A stretch of DNA of 64,000 bases, from the NCBI GenBank assembly GCA_964020155.1, contig OZ026560.1, forward strand, positions 2,755,259-2,819,258, in the 5' to 3' direction. Under the pieces are notes generated by a model that did not search any database, had not been told where the DNA came from, and worked only from the letters and a program-made list of their open reading frames with translations. The position numbers and the translations under genes are program-made. The DNA comes from Chondrilla cf. caribensis. Taxonomy: Eukaryota; Porifera; Demospongiae; Chondrillida; Chondrillidae. Of this stretch, positions 40,901-54,300 are shown piece after piece. Position 1 is the first letter of the stretch, and each line of letters opens with the position of its first letter.

Positions 40901-41060
40901 GACAACGCCCAATGACCTGCTCAAGACCACACCCAATGGTGCCCTCAAGACCACACCCAGTGATCCCCTCAAGACCACACCCAATGATGTCCTCAAGATC
41001 ACAACCAGTGATCCCTTCCAGACTGATTGCACCCAATGATGCCCTCAAAACCACACTCAA
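37920..41060. repeat. Minisatellite array downstream of ankyrin gene 3
   Basis: The longest array, about 3.1 kb. At 39587-39860 the 24-bp unit CACACCCAATGATCCCCTCA is highly regular and forms a 72-bp higher-order period (two CCCC units then one CTCT unit, about four times). The rest is more diverged, with mixed CACTG and CAATGATG types. Confidence 0.9.
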
Positions 41061-41124
41061 AATGTATATGTCCTATTGTTATGTATTGTACATTGTGTTT
41101 TTCTATTCTTTTGGTTATTGAGTC

Positions 41125-41130
41125 ATTAAA
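41125..41130 (+). terminator. Possible polyadenylation signal after the array
   Basis: ATTAAA in GAGTCATTAAAAAATTATC, in the conserved tail that follows the array of gene 3. Weak evidence. Confidence 0.3.
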
Positions 41131-41352
41131 AAATTATCACTTGAAGTAATTGAATTTATTACGAAGTTGGTATATTTACTGTACACTTTCTTAAGTACAG
41201 ACTAAATACAACAAGCGCTTACATCACATTGAACTAAATACACTAACCTACATATCAGCAAAATGGAATACACATGCACACACACAACATTTCACAACAG
41301 AAAATACTAAAACGAAGCACAGCTGTTTGTGGATTCCTGTTCTTGTAGCAGT

Positions 41353-41522
41353 CTACTTTGACTTTAGGTTCAGTTTAGATAGTCCACCTCTGAACTGTCC
41401 CATGATGCATCAAACTACAGCAGACAAGGGAGTCACAGAACCAGGATGGTCACAGTGAGATCCTACCACAAGAGTTAAAACAACATATGCAAGCAGTGTG
41501 TATATACACACCTCCACAGCAC

Positions 41523-41590
<68 letters not shown>

Positions 41591-41999
41591 TGCACACACA
41601 CACGCACACACACACACATACTCACGCACGTACACACACACATGCACACACAGAGAGAGACACAGACAGACACACACACACGCATGCACACATATGCACA
41701 AGAATATTGGAAGGAACCGTCTCCCCAAGTGAAATGAACCACGGATCATCAGGACCTAGTCTGGAAGGGGTTCATATTAACCAATGACCCTCCCCCGCCT
41801 ATGGTCTAGTGTAGCCAGACCCTCACTCATGCCATCATACATTATAAATATGACTTTGATCAACTTTTGACTTTGATATCAAAAAACACAGGAAGACGTT
41901 GATATGACAGAACTTACGAATGCCTCAGCAGTTATGATTTCCTTTTCGAGAATAGAAGCTGCAAACTGGATGAAGTTGACCTCAGAACCAGGGTGTGGT
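41353..41999 (-). pseudogene. MYDGF-like paralogue fragments (exons 6 and 4)
   Basis: 41414-41353 is a 62-nt exon 6 ending GLSKLNLKSK. 41999-41918 is an 82-nt exon 4 (PHPGSEVNFIQFAASILEKE..AEAF) with AG acceptor and GTAAGT donor, matching SYLYFKRFSVEIL of the complete gene in place and phase. Exon 5 is missing, replaced by a CA tract. The upstream exons are cut off at about 42560, where DENN sequence begins. Confidence 0.65.
41527..41690. repeat. (CA)n microsatellite with interruptions
   Basis: CA tract from 41527 with CGCACA, CATGCACA and GAGAGA interruptions up to about 41690. It lies between the MYDGF-like exons 4 and 6. Confidence 0.9.
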
Positions 42000-42561
42000 C
42001 TGGACAGAAATGAATACATTCTCATGATTTGTAGACACAATGCATAATACAACAAGTCCAAATCATGCAGTGGCATACAAAATGAGATTCAAACTACACT
42101 TCCAAAGTCATTTACGATTTTATGCACCAAAAAGTATTCTTCAATCCAATTGGGCAAACAAAATCTGCAGTACAGAATTAGGTACATGATGAGACCAGAC
42201 CCTTTCTTGCAAGGACAAAGTCCCAATTTTGAAATTGGAGGCAGGAATGGGTCTGGGCTATAGGGTTAGAGTTGGGGCTTTGTGAGACTAAGGGTTAATA
42301 GGGTCTGGGTACTTTGGGCTAGGGTGGAGTATAGGGGAATTTTGAAACAACTTTCTCGAGCATCCCCAACACTGAACTATGGACATATGTTCACGTCAGC
42401 GTTATAGCCCCATAGATGTGTGCATTGACATTAATTTGAAGATATTTGTCAATATCAACTTTGAATTGTCAAAGACACCGATTTGAAGTTATCTAAGCAT
42501 TGCAAATAACCTCCCTCCACACCCAATCTGTGGCTCACTCCATATAACAAACATACATACC

Positions 42562-42863
42562 AAATCAACAAATGCTACATCATCAGGGAACTCTTCCGCC
42601 ATCATCATGTATCTGCTATCGATTCCAATAATAAATGGCACAGGAGCTTGAATGTAGGTAGCCAGTGATAACGGACACATGGGTATGTCTGTACACTGCC
42701 ACTTTAGAGGGAACAGGACACTCTTGATGGCCTCTCCTACCACTGTCAGCAGAGCTGGTCTACCTGAGTGGAACACAACCTTCTGTTCAGGAGAACCAGG
42801 GTCAGGACAAGGATGAGATTTTCCACATCCAAACTAGCCAACAGGGACCAATGAACAAGACCA
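42562..42863 (-). pseudogene. DENN exon duplicate with frameshift
   Basis: This matches 28781-29104 closely but lacks one base (TTCTGTTCAGG against TTCTGTTCCAGG on the plus strand), which breaks the frame after ILVLTLVLL. It is also cut at its 3' end after FVDL, where it joins MYDGF-like intron sequence directly. Confidence 0.75.
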
Positions 42864-43810
42864 CTACAGTAGACAGAATACAAATGTGGGGAGGAGATTG
42901 AAAGTACAGTATAAGACAGAGAGGATTGTTGTCCACAATGTCCGCACTTTGTGGTGTACACCCATGTTGCATGCACAGTACACATATTACCACAACATGT
43001 AAAGAGCTAGTATGTACAAGACACTGTGAATAGTCAGCCAACCAACCAACCAACCAACCAGCCAAACAAAGTAAACCACAACCACCCTAGAAGTGGAATC
43101 AACCATGAACTGTACATCACAGACAGACTATACAACCAACCACTGCTGGGACAATCTCAGACACCTTTAATACCATATACAACCACAACTAGCTACACCA
43201 AACCTAGAGAAGACAAATTCAATGCACTTGATAAAGAACCGCTAAACCTACATCAATACACAAACACTATCCCACTACAAACCTCCACTCACCTGGAATC
43301 CACCCTAGGGAAGGTTACTATTGTGCAACTATTGAAGGACCACACATACAAAAGTACACACATAACAACACACTATACACACATGTATACGTACACAATC
43401 ACCACAACATGATGAAAACAAAACTACAGACAACAATACACACATGTATTATACACAAGGACCAATACAAAACTTACTGGAAGAGGTTGGAGGTACCTCG
43501 TTAGCAGGTGGAGGCACACTAGAGGTGTGCGTGTCAACCACTCCCCAAGTACACACTGGCATATTCTGCTGGTGGAGAACACCCAATAGCTGAGGTCTGC
43601 ACGGGTTGGTGCTGGCTGAGTTGTGACTTCACAGTGGAGACCGAAGAAGACAACTCCGAGGACCAACAAGAGGACAAGATCGAGGAGATGTCTTGGTCAG
43701 ACAACACGAGAACTACGAGGAACACAAAGACCTGTCTAAGAATGGTACAGAGAAACTATAACACTGTAAGTTTCGCAAATGTACATAGACCGTGAAGGAG
43801 AAGATGGAGT
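42864..43810. repeat. Segmentally duplicated block, copy 2
   Basis: Near-identical to 29105-30060, including the (CCAA)n tract at 43036-43062 and the minus-strand open segment. No supported gene. Confidence 0.7.
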
Positions 43811-43836
43811 ACTAGACCACATCCCGCGGTACTCAC

Positions 43837-44137
43837 CTCGTCAGTTCCTCCACTGACTGAGTAGGTGAACGTGCATACAGTACCGCCATCCTAAACTTGG
43901 CAAAGAAAAGAAGGGAACGTAGGAACTACTTGTTACATGTGTGGAGGAATCGATAAACCTTCCCACTTTAAGCTACAATACGTTACAAAACTAACCAGTT
44001 GTATATCCGCAAAATGTTTTTTCCTGTTAGCCGGAGCTAGCTTTGTACCGAAATTATCTATAGCGCCTCTAGCCAAAATTAATAGGTAGCAGAAAAGCAC
44101 AGAACGAACACAAACAAATCTACAGATCCTGCGCCAT
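43837..44137 (-). pseudogene. MYDGF exons 1-2, broken copy
   Basis: Exon 2 (43890-43837) reads DGGTVCTFTYSVSGGTDE with GT/AG borders. Exon 1 (44137-43996) begins MAQDL followed by TAG and is 142 nt instead of 129. Confidence 0.75.
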
Positions 44138-44445
44138 CTTGAACAGCAGTTGTTAGCAGCTATGAATCTAGTTACGTACATGGTTCGTGCGCAGACGCCA
44201 AATACTGAGACTGTCAAATGTGTGCCGGATGTGATGGTGAGAGAAAAGACTTCGCCCAATGATTCCCTCATGACCAACGATGTCTTCAAGACCACATCTA
44301 ACAATGCGCACAAGACCTCACCCAATGATGCTCTGAAGACCTCACCCAATGTTGCCCTCAAAACCACACCCAATGATCACACCACACCCATGCACCAGTC
44401 CCAGACTGCGTCCAATGATGCAAGACCACACCCAATGATCAATAT
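44138..44445 (+). pseudogene. Deletion relic of a fifth ankyrin-ROC-COR-Death gene
   Basis: The leader (ATGAATCTAGTTACGTAC.., then CGTGCGCAGACGCCAAATAC) matches the one before gene 4. At about 44213 it jumps into a piece of exon 2 (DVMVREK, 44213-44247), and then into 24-bp minisatellite units (ACCTCACCCAATGATG) up to about 44440. Ankyrin, ROC, COR and Death coding parts are all gone, so at least two deletions are needed. Confidence 0.7.
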
Positions 44446-44703
44446 ATGTGCTATTGTTATGTATTTTACAGTGTGTTTTCATTGAGTCATTGAATGAATT
44501 ATCACAAAGTGAGTATATTTACTGTACACTTCAGTAACAGTTACTACAGACTAAATACAACAAGTGCTTACATCACATTGAACTAAATACACTAACCTAC
44601 ATATCAGCAAAATGGAATGCACATGCACACACACACAACATTTCACAACAGAAAATACTAAAACGAAGCACAGCTGTTTGTGGATTCCTGTTCTTGTAGC
44701 AGT

Positions 44704-44765
44704 CTACTTTGACTTTAGGTTCAGTTTAGATAGTCCACCTCTGAACTGTCCCATGATGCATCGAA
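44704..44765 (-). pseudogene. Orphan MYDGF-like exon 6
   Basis: 62 nt, reading RCIMGQFRGGLSKLNLKSK and a stop behind CTGTAG. As at 13969-14030, EF-hand exons follow instead of exon 5, so these two modules share a recombination history. Confidence 0.7.
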
Positions 44766-44829
44766 CTACAGCAGACAAGGGAGTCACAGAACCAGGGCTG
44801 TCACAGTAGGTTTCTCCCAACGAAATTAA

Positions 44830-44863
<34 letters not shown>

Positions 44864-44950
44864 CCACCCACACCCAGCACACCCAGCACACACACACACA
44901 AACAGAATTACAGAAATACGTACATACATCTACAATAGTACACCTCTCAC

Positions 44951-46518
44951 CCTCTCCGCTATCCTGTGCAGAGTCCTCTCCAGTATCTGTTCCTCCTCCA
45001 GCAGGAGTGTGTTGGCATCCATGAGGAGTGTGGGGGACTAGGGTTGTGGGTCCACCGTCATCATCATCTCCACACCTGGTACCGTGAAATTGGCCTCCAT
45101 CTTATTCGAGAACTCCTTGTAGTCCTTGTAGGATGGGTCCTTGTGAGAGCAGTACGTAGTCACTGGTGAACTTCTATATAAGTATATGAAGACCACCTGT
45201 CTACAGAGACCATATTATCTTGGTTGGTATTTACAGACAGGTTCCACCGTATACTAGTACATACGTATACTTATATGTACACATGTATGTCAGTACCTCT
45301 CCTCAACGGCTGCTGCCTCTGGCTCAGTCAAGTTGAAGCCACAGAGGTCCAGGGCCTCCTGAAGGAGGTACCTGGCATGCAGTAGGAGCGGAGCTTGTCG
45401 TAGTCCCTGAGAAACTCCAACGCTCGTATCCTCTCCCTTGCCACCTGTGTGTGCACAAGGGAGTGGTTGCAATACGCATACATCATCCATGCAATATGCA
45501 CATTGAACATCAACAACAATTATAAAGACACATACACAATCATGTACATGAATATGTACATATGTAGGTACATGTACTTAACAAATTTGCTTTGATAACA
45601 TTGTCAATTTCATTTTGTTGAAAGTGACACACTCACACCCACAGTACGTACATATGTACAAATATTCATATACTTGTCCAAACACATACAGGTACACATA
45701 CACCGACACTCTTCCAAATATGTATACAAACACACCATCACTCACAGATGTGTAAACGTACACACACATACCCCCCCACACACACAAACACAAACAAACA
45801 AACAAAACAAACACACCTTGGTCTTCATCCTGTTCAGCACCCGGTCCACATTCACAGCCCTCAGTCTGGCCCCGGTGTAAACAGACTCCCCCAAGTGGTG
45901 TTTCTCAGTGGACAACTGAGCCATCTGATTCTGTTATTTGTTCTCGGGCTGCTCCGAAGGCTGGATCTTGTTGAGGAGCTTCAAGTTAAGCTTTACAGTA
46001 GAAAGCAGTAGAGGAGGCAGTATCCACTCATGTATGTATCTGCAAATGTTACTATGTATGTATATACATACATACATGTGGAATACATATGTACACATAA
46101 GTATGCATGTACATAAACCACCCATGCTACTGACTACACATGTATGTACAAATGTATACTATATGTACAATATGTGTATGTACATAGATATGTATGTATG
46201 TGCATGCATAGATAAGTGAACTATGTATCTTTTTAGAACAATGAAGGGGGAAATGGGGAAGTAACCAAATTGAGTTCTGTGAATTGCCAGCAATTGTGAG
46301 TGACAACAAGTCTCGGACCAACCTCTGTCAACGTCAGCAAGAAATTGCTTCCACAGCACATGGTCCTTCTTCTTGGGGTCACTGTAGAGGGAGCAGAGTG
46401 TGGCAAACTCCTCCTGGGTGAGGTCGGAGTGTCTCATGGACGACAGGCCTTGACGGAACCGGGATACACCTATGGATCCCGATCTGAGGGGGTCAAAGTC
46501 TTCAAAATGTTCAGACAC
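44951..46518 (-). pseudogene. EF-hand-like repeat protein gene, broken
   Basis: The exons on the minus strand are as follows. 46518-46323 encodes VSEHFEDFDPLRSGSIGVSR, LTQEEFATLCSLYSDPKK and WKQFLADVDR. About 45928-45816 encodes MAQLSTEKHHLGESVYTGAR and VLNRMKTK. 45444-45297 encodes ERIRALEFLRDYDKLRS, then, one base out of frame, ALDLCGFNLTEPEAAAVEER. 45173-44951 encodes SHKDPSYKDYKEFSNKMEAN and VDPQP, followed by TAG where the copy at 14325-14546 has TAC. One frameshift and one nonsense codon make this a pseudogene, unless they are sequencing errors. The tandem FxDFDxLRSG and DYDKLRS modules indicate degenerate EF-hands. The protein's role is unknown. Confidence 0.6.
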
Positions 46519-46679
46519 CTGTGTGCATGTATGTGTGTGGGGGGGGGGAGTGGGGGAGGATTAATGGGTGATATCACAGAGAAAGATGTACAACTACCAC
46601 ACCCTGTACAATTAATCTCATATGTGCGATCGCTGTAACAGTGGGAAGAGAGGGTCTTTTGTGTTTGATGTGGCAATCA
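46519..46679. other. Spacer with a G-rich tract
   Basis: Contains a run of G at 46540-46550 (GTGTGGGGGGGGGAGTGGGG). No gene seen. Confidence 0.4.
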
Positions 46680-48000
46680 CACATTCGTCACACAGTCCAG
46701 AATGAGCTACCACAAACCGCCTTCTAGCAAGGTGGAAATAACCAGCATAGTCAAGACAGTATCAACACCACTTGCCAAACAACCTGGACAACCTTCAAGG
46801 GGAGATCAACTATAAACAGTGGAACGTGTACAAAATAAACTATCTGCAAGCCACCACTAGGCAGGGTGAAACAACAAACGAAGCCAACATAGTAGCAAAA
46901 CTGCTGACAGTACAACTCTTTTCCGAGGTGCTAGCATTGAGAGACTACTATCATATCACATTTGGCTACTTATGCATACACTAACTGCAGACCTTTCATG
47001 TCGGCCCTGACCTCTTTGGGAAGAATAAAAGAGGTTAACATTAAGGGGACTCAGTACACTACCAGGTGTTCAAAAGGATTTGAACCTCAAATCACCACCA
47101 AGTATGGTGGAATGAGCAACTCAGCCAAAACAGTAGCAACAACTGCTGGCAAAATACAGCATGGCCAACCTCAAAGAGGAGACCAGCAATACACTGAGGT
47201 GGCCGAAATGAACAACCCCTAACCCTCACCAACAGGGAGGCATGCACAGGTAGAATGGCTTCTGGAATAACCCAGAGTTATAATTAACCATGTAAAGCAT
47301 ATTTGAAGAATGACAGAGGTGAACCCCAATATTGACTTTGGATGGAGGGAATATGCATATGTATGTCTACCAACAATAAGGACAACCTGACATTGAGCAG
47401 CATGCAGTAGGACATCTTCTGGAAAGACAAATGGTACCTCTGAAACTGGGAACGAAATTGCTGAAACGGCACGTGAACACTGCAAAGACACTGATCCATA
47501 CGTTATTTGGTTGCTATCACGAGGAAACCCACTGACTACCACAACAGTTGAATACAACTGAGATATTGAGATATATTAACTATTAAATTTAGTAGAGGCT
47601 TGAGCATAATAATATTATCACCTACTTCTCTAACCACCGAACAAGGTGGAATAGACAACACAGCTGAGAACGTTGAAAAACAACAAATTGTATATAGCAT
47701 TCAGATAAACTTCCTTAAATCACCCCCAAGTAATGTTGGATAAAGAACAAGACTAAGTCATACTGACAGCACAACCAGAGCAACCAGGTCAACTACCCAG
47801 AAGGGAACAGCAACGACCGGAGGTGTTTGAAAGAACTACCTCAAACCACCACCAAGAGAGGTGGAGCAATTAGACATAGCTGAAGCAGCATCAATACTGC
47901 TGGAGAGCAAAACCACCAATAACCTCGGAATAGGAACCCACAGTGCACCACAATGATTAAAGGAAAACACAGATTTATACCTGTGAACTATGAACACTGT
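46680..48000. repeat. Degenerate repeat family with CCACC..GGTGG stems
   Basis: Several diverged copies of a roughly 130-170 bp unit. Each has CAAACCACCACCAAG..AGGTGGAATAACCAACACAG and then CTGGCAAAACAACC..AACCTCAAAGAGGAGA. Parts (46683-46930) match 62497-62705 closely. Related copies lie at 49600-49760, 62385-62500 and 63120-63290. The CCACCACC/GGTGG pairs could form small hairpins. No coding sequence is supported. Confidence 0.55.
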
Positions 48001-48116
48001 GAAAGTGTGGAACTATACCCACTATAGGGGGCGACAAGCATGCAGAAGACATCAACATACCTACATGACCAAAGCACTACAATGCAGAACATAAATATGT
48101 ATATACACACAATACA

Positions 48117-49210
<1,094 letters not shown>

Positions 49211-50515
49211 ATTTGAGATGAGTGCCAAGCAAACTGTCCTATTGTCACCAGACACACTTTTGGTAGGGGACATTTGTGGGTCTGGGGACTAGACTAGTAT
49301 TGAGGGCACTTTGAATGCACAAGTGTGCTAATCTGATATCTATGGCTGAACGGGAGACACAACCTCAGCAGAGACAACTCTGCTGCAAAAGAAAACTAGA
49401 ACCACCACCCGACTGGTGTGAATGAGCACCACGGTGGTCCTATTGAACCCCAACAACCTATAATAACCAACACTGCCACACCACCAACCACACCCATCCG
49501 CAGGGGTGGACCACACAAAGCACCCGCTGTATAGTCTCAATTGATCTCCTCTATCACAATAGGTGCAATAACCAACACAGCCACGGGAGGAGGAATACTG
49601 CTGGTCAAGTAGAACTACAGGAAACCTCAATGAGGAGACCGACAATATACTGAGGTGCTCAAAATGGACTGCAGTACTGTGCCTCAAACCACCTCCATAA
49701 CAGGTGGGATGAACAACACAGTCAAGACAGCTACACCACTGCTAGCAACACACAACCATCCTCAAGGATGACAGGAACATGTCCCAGGACACCAACTGAC
49801 TGACCAACCAACCAACCAGACAAACAAAGTAAACCACAACCACCCTAGAAGTGGAATCAACCATGAACTGTACATCACAGACAGACTATACAACCAACCA
49901 CTGCTGGGACAATCTCAGACACCTTTAATACCATATACAACCACAACTAGCTACACCAAACCTAGAGAAGACAAATTCAATGCACTTGATAAAGAACCTC
50001 GAAACCTACACCAATACACAAACACTATCACACTACAAACCTACACCCACCTGGAGACTACCCTAGGGAAGGTTACTATTGTGCAACTATTGAAGGACCA
50101 CACATACAAAACTACCCACATAACAACACAGTATACACACATGTATACGCACACCATCACCACAACATGATGAAAACAAAACTACAGACAACAATACACA
50201 CATGTATTATATACAAGGACCAATACAAAATTTACTGGAAGAGGTTGGAGGTACCTCGTTAGCAGGTGGAGGCACACTAGAGGTGTGCGTGTCAACCACT
50301 CCCCAAGTACACACTGGCATATTCTGCTGCTGGAGAACACCCAATAGCTGAGGTCTGCACGGGTTGGTGCTGGCCGAGTTGTGACTTCACAGTGGAGATC
50401 GAAGAAGACAACTCCGAGGACCAACAAGAGGACAAGATCGAGGAGATGTCTTGGTCAGACAAGACCAGAACTATGAGGAACACAAAGACATGTCTTAGAA
50501 TGGTACAGAGAAAGC
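49211..50515. repeat. Segmentally duplicated block, copy 3 (twin of 62715-64000)
   Basis: It matches 62715-64000 almost base for base at a constant offset of about 13.5 kb. Its right half also matches 29280-30000 and 43050-43750. It leads into the MYDGF exon 1-2 relic and ankyrin gene 4. Confidence 0.85.
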
Positions 50516-50867
50516 TCTTGACTGCCAGTAAACACTATGGAAAGTTGTCACTGGGAATGTGGAGTTGGTTGATAATGACTCTCAAATGTCCCCTACACCC
50601 TGCTGGGAGGTGCTCTACACCACACTACGGCTCCTCTACCAAAATCTACATTCCAGATGGAACAGAAACTACTGACGAGTGTTGAAATGGTAGGTGTAGG
50701 TCAGAGACGAATGGTACGTTGAGAATACTCTGACTGAAATGGTTAGAACGGATACCACTGCTACAATAAATATACACCAATAAACTGTACAATGTGCGAA
50801 GTTTCGCAAATGTACATAGACCGTGAAGGAGAAAATGGAGTACAAGACCACATCCCGCGGTCCTCAC

Positions 50868-51130
50868 CTCGTCAGTTCCTCCACTGACTGAGTAGGTGAA
50901 CGTGCATACAGTACCGACATCCTACACTTGGCAAAGTAAAGAAGAAAAACGGATGAACTACTTGGATCGAAAAACCTCCACAGATTTAAAATACAAGCTA
51001 CAGGACTGACCAATTTGATATCCGCAACATGTTACTGAAATTATCCATAGCACCACTATAGCAGAGTAGGTAGCAGAAAAGCAAAGAACGAACAACAAAC
51101 CAACCCAGCAACCTACAGATCCTGCGCCAT
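50868..51130 (-). pseudogene. MYDGF exons 1-2, broken copy upstream of ankyrin gene 4
   Basis: Exon 2 (50921-50868) reads DVGTVCTFTYSVSGGTDE and is open. Exon 1 starts at 51130 with MAQDL and then TAG, and has further indels before the former donor. Confidence 0.75.
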
Positions 51131-51228
51131 CTTGAACAGCAGCTGTTAGCAGCTATGAATCTAGTTATGTACCTGGTTCGTGCGTAGACGCCAAATACTG
51201 AGACTGGAATGTAGTATCCTGGTTCATG

Positions 51229-51316
51229 CTAGTCTGGCGCGCTAGACCTCAACCTCTCATTACCGCGCGTGGGCCCCGCGCGATAATGAGAAGTTGGGTC
51301 TAGCGAGCCAGACTAG
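51229..51316. mobile_element. 88-bp inverted-repeat element (MITE-like) in the leader of gene 4
   Basis: Two arms of about 40 bp, starting CTAGTCTGGCGCGCTAGACC and ending TCTAGCGAGCCAGACTAG, pair at about 90% around a short GGGCC centre. GTTCATG (51222-51228) and GTTCATG (51317-51323) flank it as a 7-9 bp target-site duplication. The element ends only 11 bp before the start codon at 51328. The other leaders lack it. Confidence 0.85.
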
Positions 51317-51327
51317 GTTCATGCGCA

Positions 51328-54300
51328 ATGGATGATTTCTTTGATGCCTGTGAAGAAGGGAACTTGAACGAAGTAAAGAAGTTTATCAAGGAAGGATACG
51401 ATGTGAACAAGATAAATCAAAGATCCTTTGTGCCGAGAACACCGCTAATGTATGCAGCTGGTGAGGGAAGATTTGATGTTGTAAAATACTTAATCGATCA
51501 TGGTGCTGACGTCAGCAAGAAAGTTTGGCATGAGCGAACAGCACTTCACTATGCTAGTGAGAGTGGTCACTTAAAAGTAGTTGAGGTATTACTTAGTAAG
51601 GGTGCAGAAATTGATGTAGAGGATTGGTTTTATGATACTCCTCTAATGTTGGCAGCTGGAAGGGGACACATTGATATTTTATTGTATTTAATCGATCATG
51701 GTGCTGACGTCAGCAAGGAAGCTTGGCGTGAGCGAACAGCACTTCACTATGCTAGTGAGAGGGGTGACTTGAAAGTAGTCAAGGCATTACATAGTAAGGG
51801 TGCAGAAATTGATGTAGAGGATTGGCTTTATGATACTCCTCTAATGTTGGCAGCTGGAAGGGGACACATTGATATTTTATTGTATTTAATCGATCATGGT
51901 GCTGACGTCAGCAAGGAAGCTTGGCGTGAGCGAACAGCACTTCACTATGCTAGTGAGAGGGGTGACTGGAAAGCAGTCGAGGCATTACTTAGTAAGGGTG
52001 CAGAAATTGATGTAAAGGATGAGGATCGTTGTACTCCTCTATTGTTGGCAGCTGGAAGGGGACACAACGATATTTTATTGCATCTGATCGATCATGGTGC
52101 TGATTTTTATGAGAAAGATGGTCGTAAGCGAACAGCACTTCACTATGCTAGTGAGAGGGGTGACTTGAAAGCAGTCGAGGCATTACTTAGTAAGGGTGCA
52201 GAAATTGATGTTGAGGATGGGGATCATTGTACTTCTCTATTGTTGGCAGCTGGAGGGGGACACAACGATATTTTGTTATGTTTAATCGATCATGGTGCTG
52301 ATGTCAATAAGAAAGATGGCCATAAACGAACAGCACTTCACTATGCTAGTGAGAGGGGTGACTTAAAAGTAGTTGAGGCATTACTTAGTAAGGATGCAGA
52401 ATATTATGTAAAGGATAAGGATCGTTGTACTCCTCTAATGTTGGCAGCTGGAAGGGGACACATTGATATTTTATTGCATCTGATCGATCATGGTGCTGAT
52501 TTTGATGAGAAAGATGGTCGTAAGCGAACAGCACTTCACTATGCTAGTGAGAGGGGTGACTTGAAAGCAGTCGAGGCATTACTTAGTAAGGGTGCAGAAA
52601 TTGATGTTGAGGATGGGGATCATTGTACTTCTCTATTGTTGGCAGCTGGAGGGGGACACAACGATATTTTGTTATGTTTAATCGATCATGGTGCTGATGT
52701 CAATAAGAAAGATGGCCATAAACGAACAGCACTTCACTATGCTAGTGAGAGGGGTGACTTAAAAGTAGTTGAGGCATTACTTAGTAAGGATGCAGAATAT
52801 TATGTAAAGGATAAGGATCGTTGTACTCCTCTAATGTTGGCAGCTGGAAGGGGACACATTGATATTTTATTGCATCTGATCGATCATGGTGCTGATTTTG
52901 ATGAGAAAGATGGTCGTAAGCGAACAGCACTTCACTATGCTAGTGAGAGGGGTGACTTGAAAGCAGTCGAGGCATTACTTAGTAAGGGTGCAGAAATTGA
53001 TGTTGAGGATGGGGATCATTGTACTTCTCTATTGTTGGTAGCTGGAGGGGGACACAACGATATTTTATTATGTTTAATCGATCATGGTGCTGATGTCAAT
53101 AAGAAAGATGGCCATAAACGAACAGCACTTCACTATGCTAGTGAGAGGGGTGACTTGAAAGTAGTCGAGGCATTACTTAGTAAGGGTGCAGAAATTGATG
53201 TAGAGGATAAGGATCGTTGTACTCCTCTAATGTTAGCTGTGAAGTATCAAAGGTTTGCCGTCATGTGTCACCTCATCAAAGCAGGTGCCAATGTAAAGCA
53301 ATTAGTAGATTACTACTCTGGTAGTGAGAAGGGTAGTCAGCATGGAAGGTACCGTCTCTTACGCGCTCTCTCTTACACTATCAACAATAATCACATAGCA
53401 GAAGCAGGTGTGCTCATTACCAATGGTGTTGGTATTGAAGGAGAACTGGATATCAATCCACCCAGGACTGCTCTAACATGGTCTGCTGAGAATGGCCATG
53501 ATTCATTAGTTAGGAACCTCATTCTTCAAGGAGTTAACATCAACTACCAGGACGACAGTGGTCATAGTGCTCTTCATTTTGCTGCTACTTCTAATCACAT
53601 CCAGTGTGGTATCCTGCTAGTCGAAGCAGGAGCAGATTTGAGACTCGAGAATAGAGATTCCCGTACACCCCTCGATTTGGTCTCTAAAGAGCTCAAAGAT
53701 GCCATAACCCAGACACTGTCATTCAATACAAAGAAGACTGTCTGTGTTATTGGTAATGCATGCAGTGGTAAGAGCACACTTATTGCATCACTGCAGAATG
53801 AGAATGCTAAATTGTTGAAGAAACTCCGTCATCGTCTGTTTGGAGTGAAGAACATCAGTGAACGTACAGCTGGTATCGAACCAGTATCTCTCAACAGTAA
53901 ACGATATGGAGACACAGTGTTTCTTGACTTTGCAGGTCAGCACGAATACCACGGTCCTCACGAAATGTTCCTGAAGTCCATTTCTAGCAAAAGTAGGTGC
54001 ACTGTGACCATCATCATGGTTGTGAAAGTCACCGACGAAGAATCTGCTATTTTTCAACAACTCGACCGATGGCTTCATCTTGTGTCTGAAATGGCTACAT
54101 CCACAAATCCAATTCCAGTGATTGTCATCGGAAGCCACTGGGATAAGGTGAAATCCAAAGTGGAAGCCAAGAGAAAGTTGGAGCACTGCTATGAAAGAGT
54201 TCAACAAAGCCTTTGTGATGCCCCTTTGAAGTTTCACGATGCATGCTACCTGGATTGCCGTCAACCTTACTCGAGTGATATCAATAAGTTGTGTGCATAT

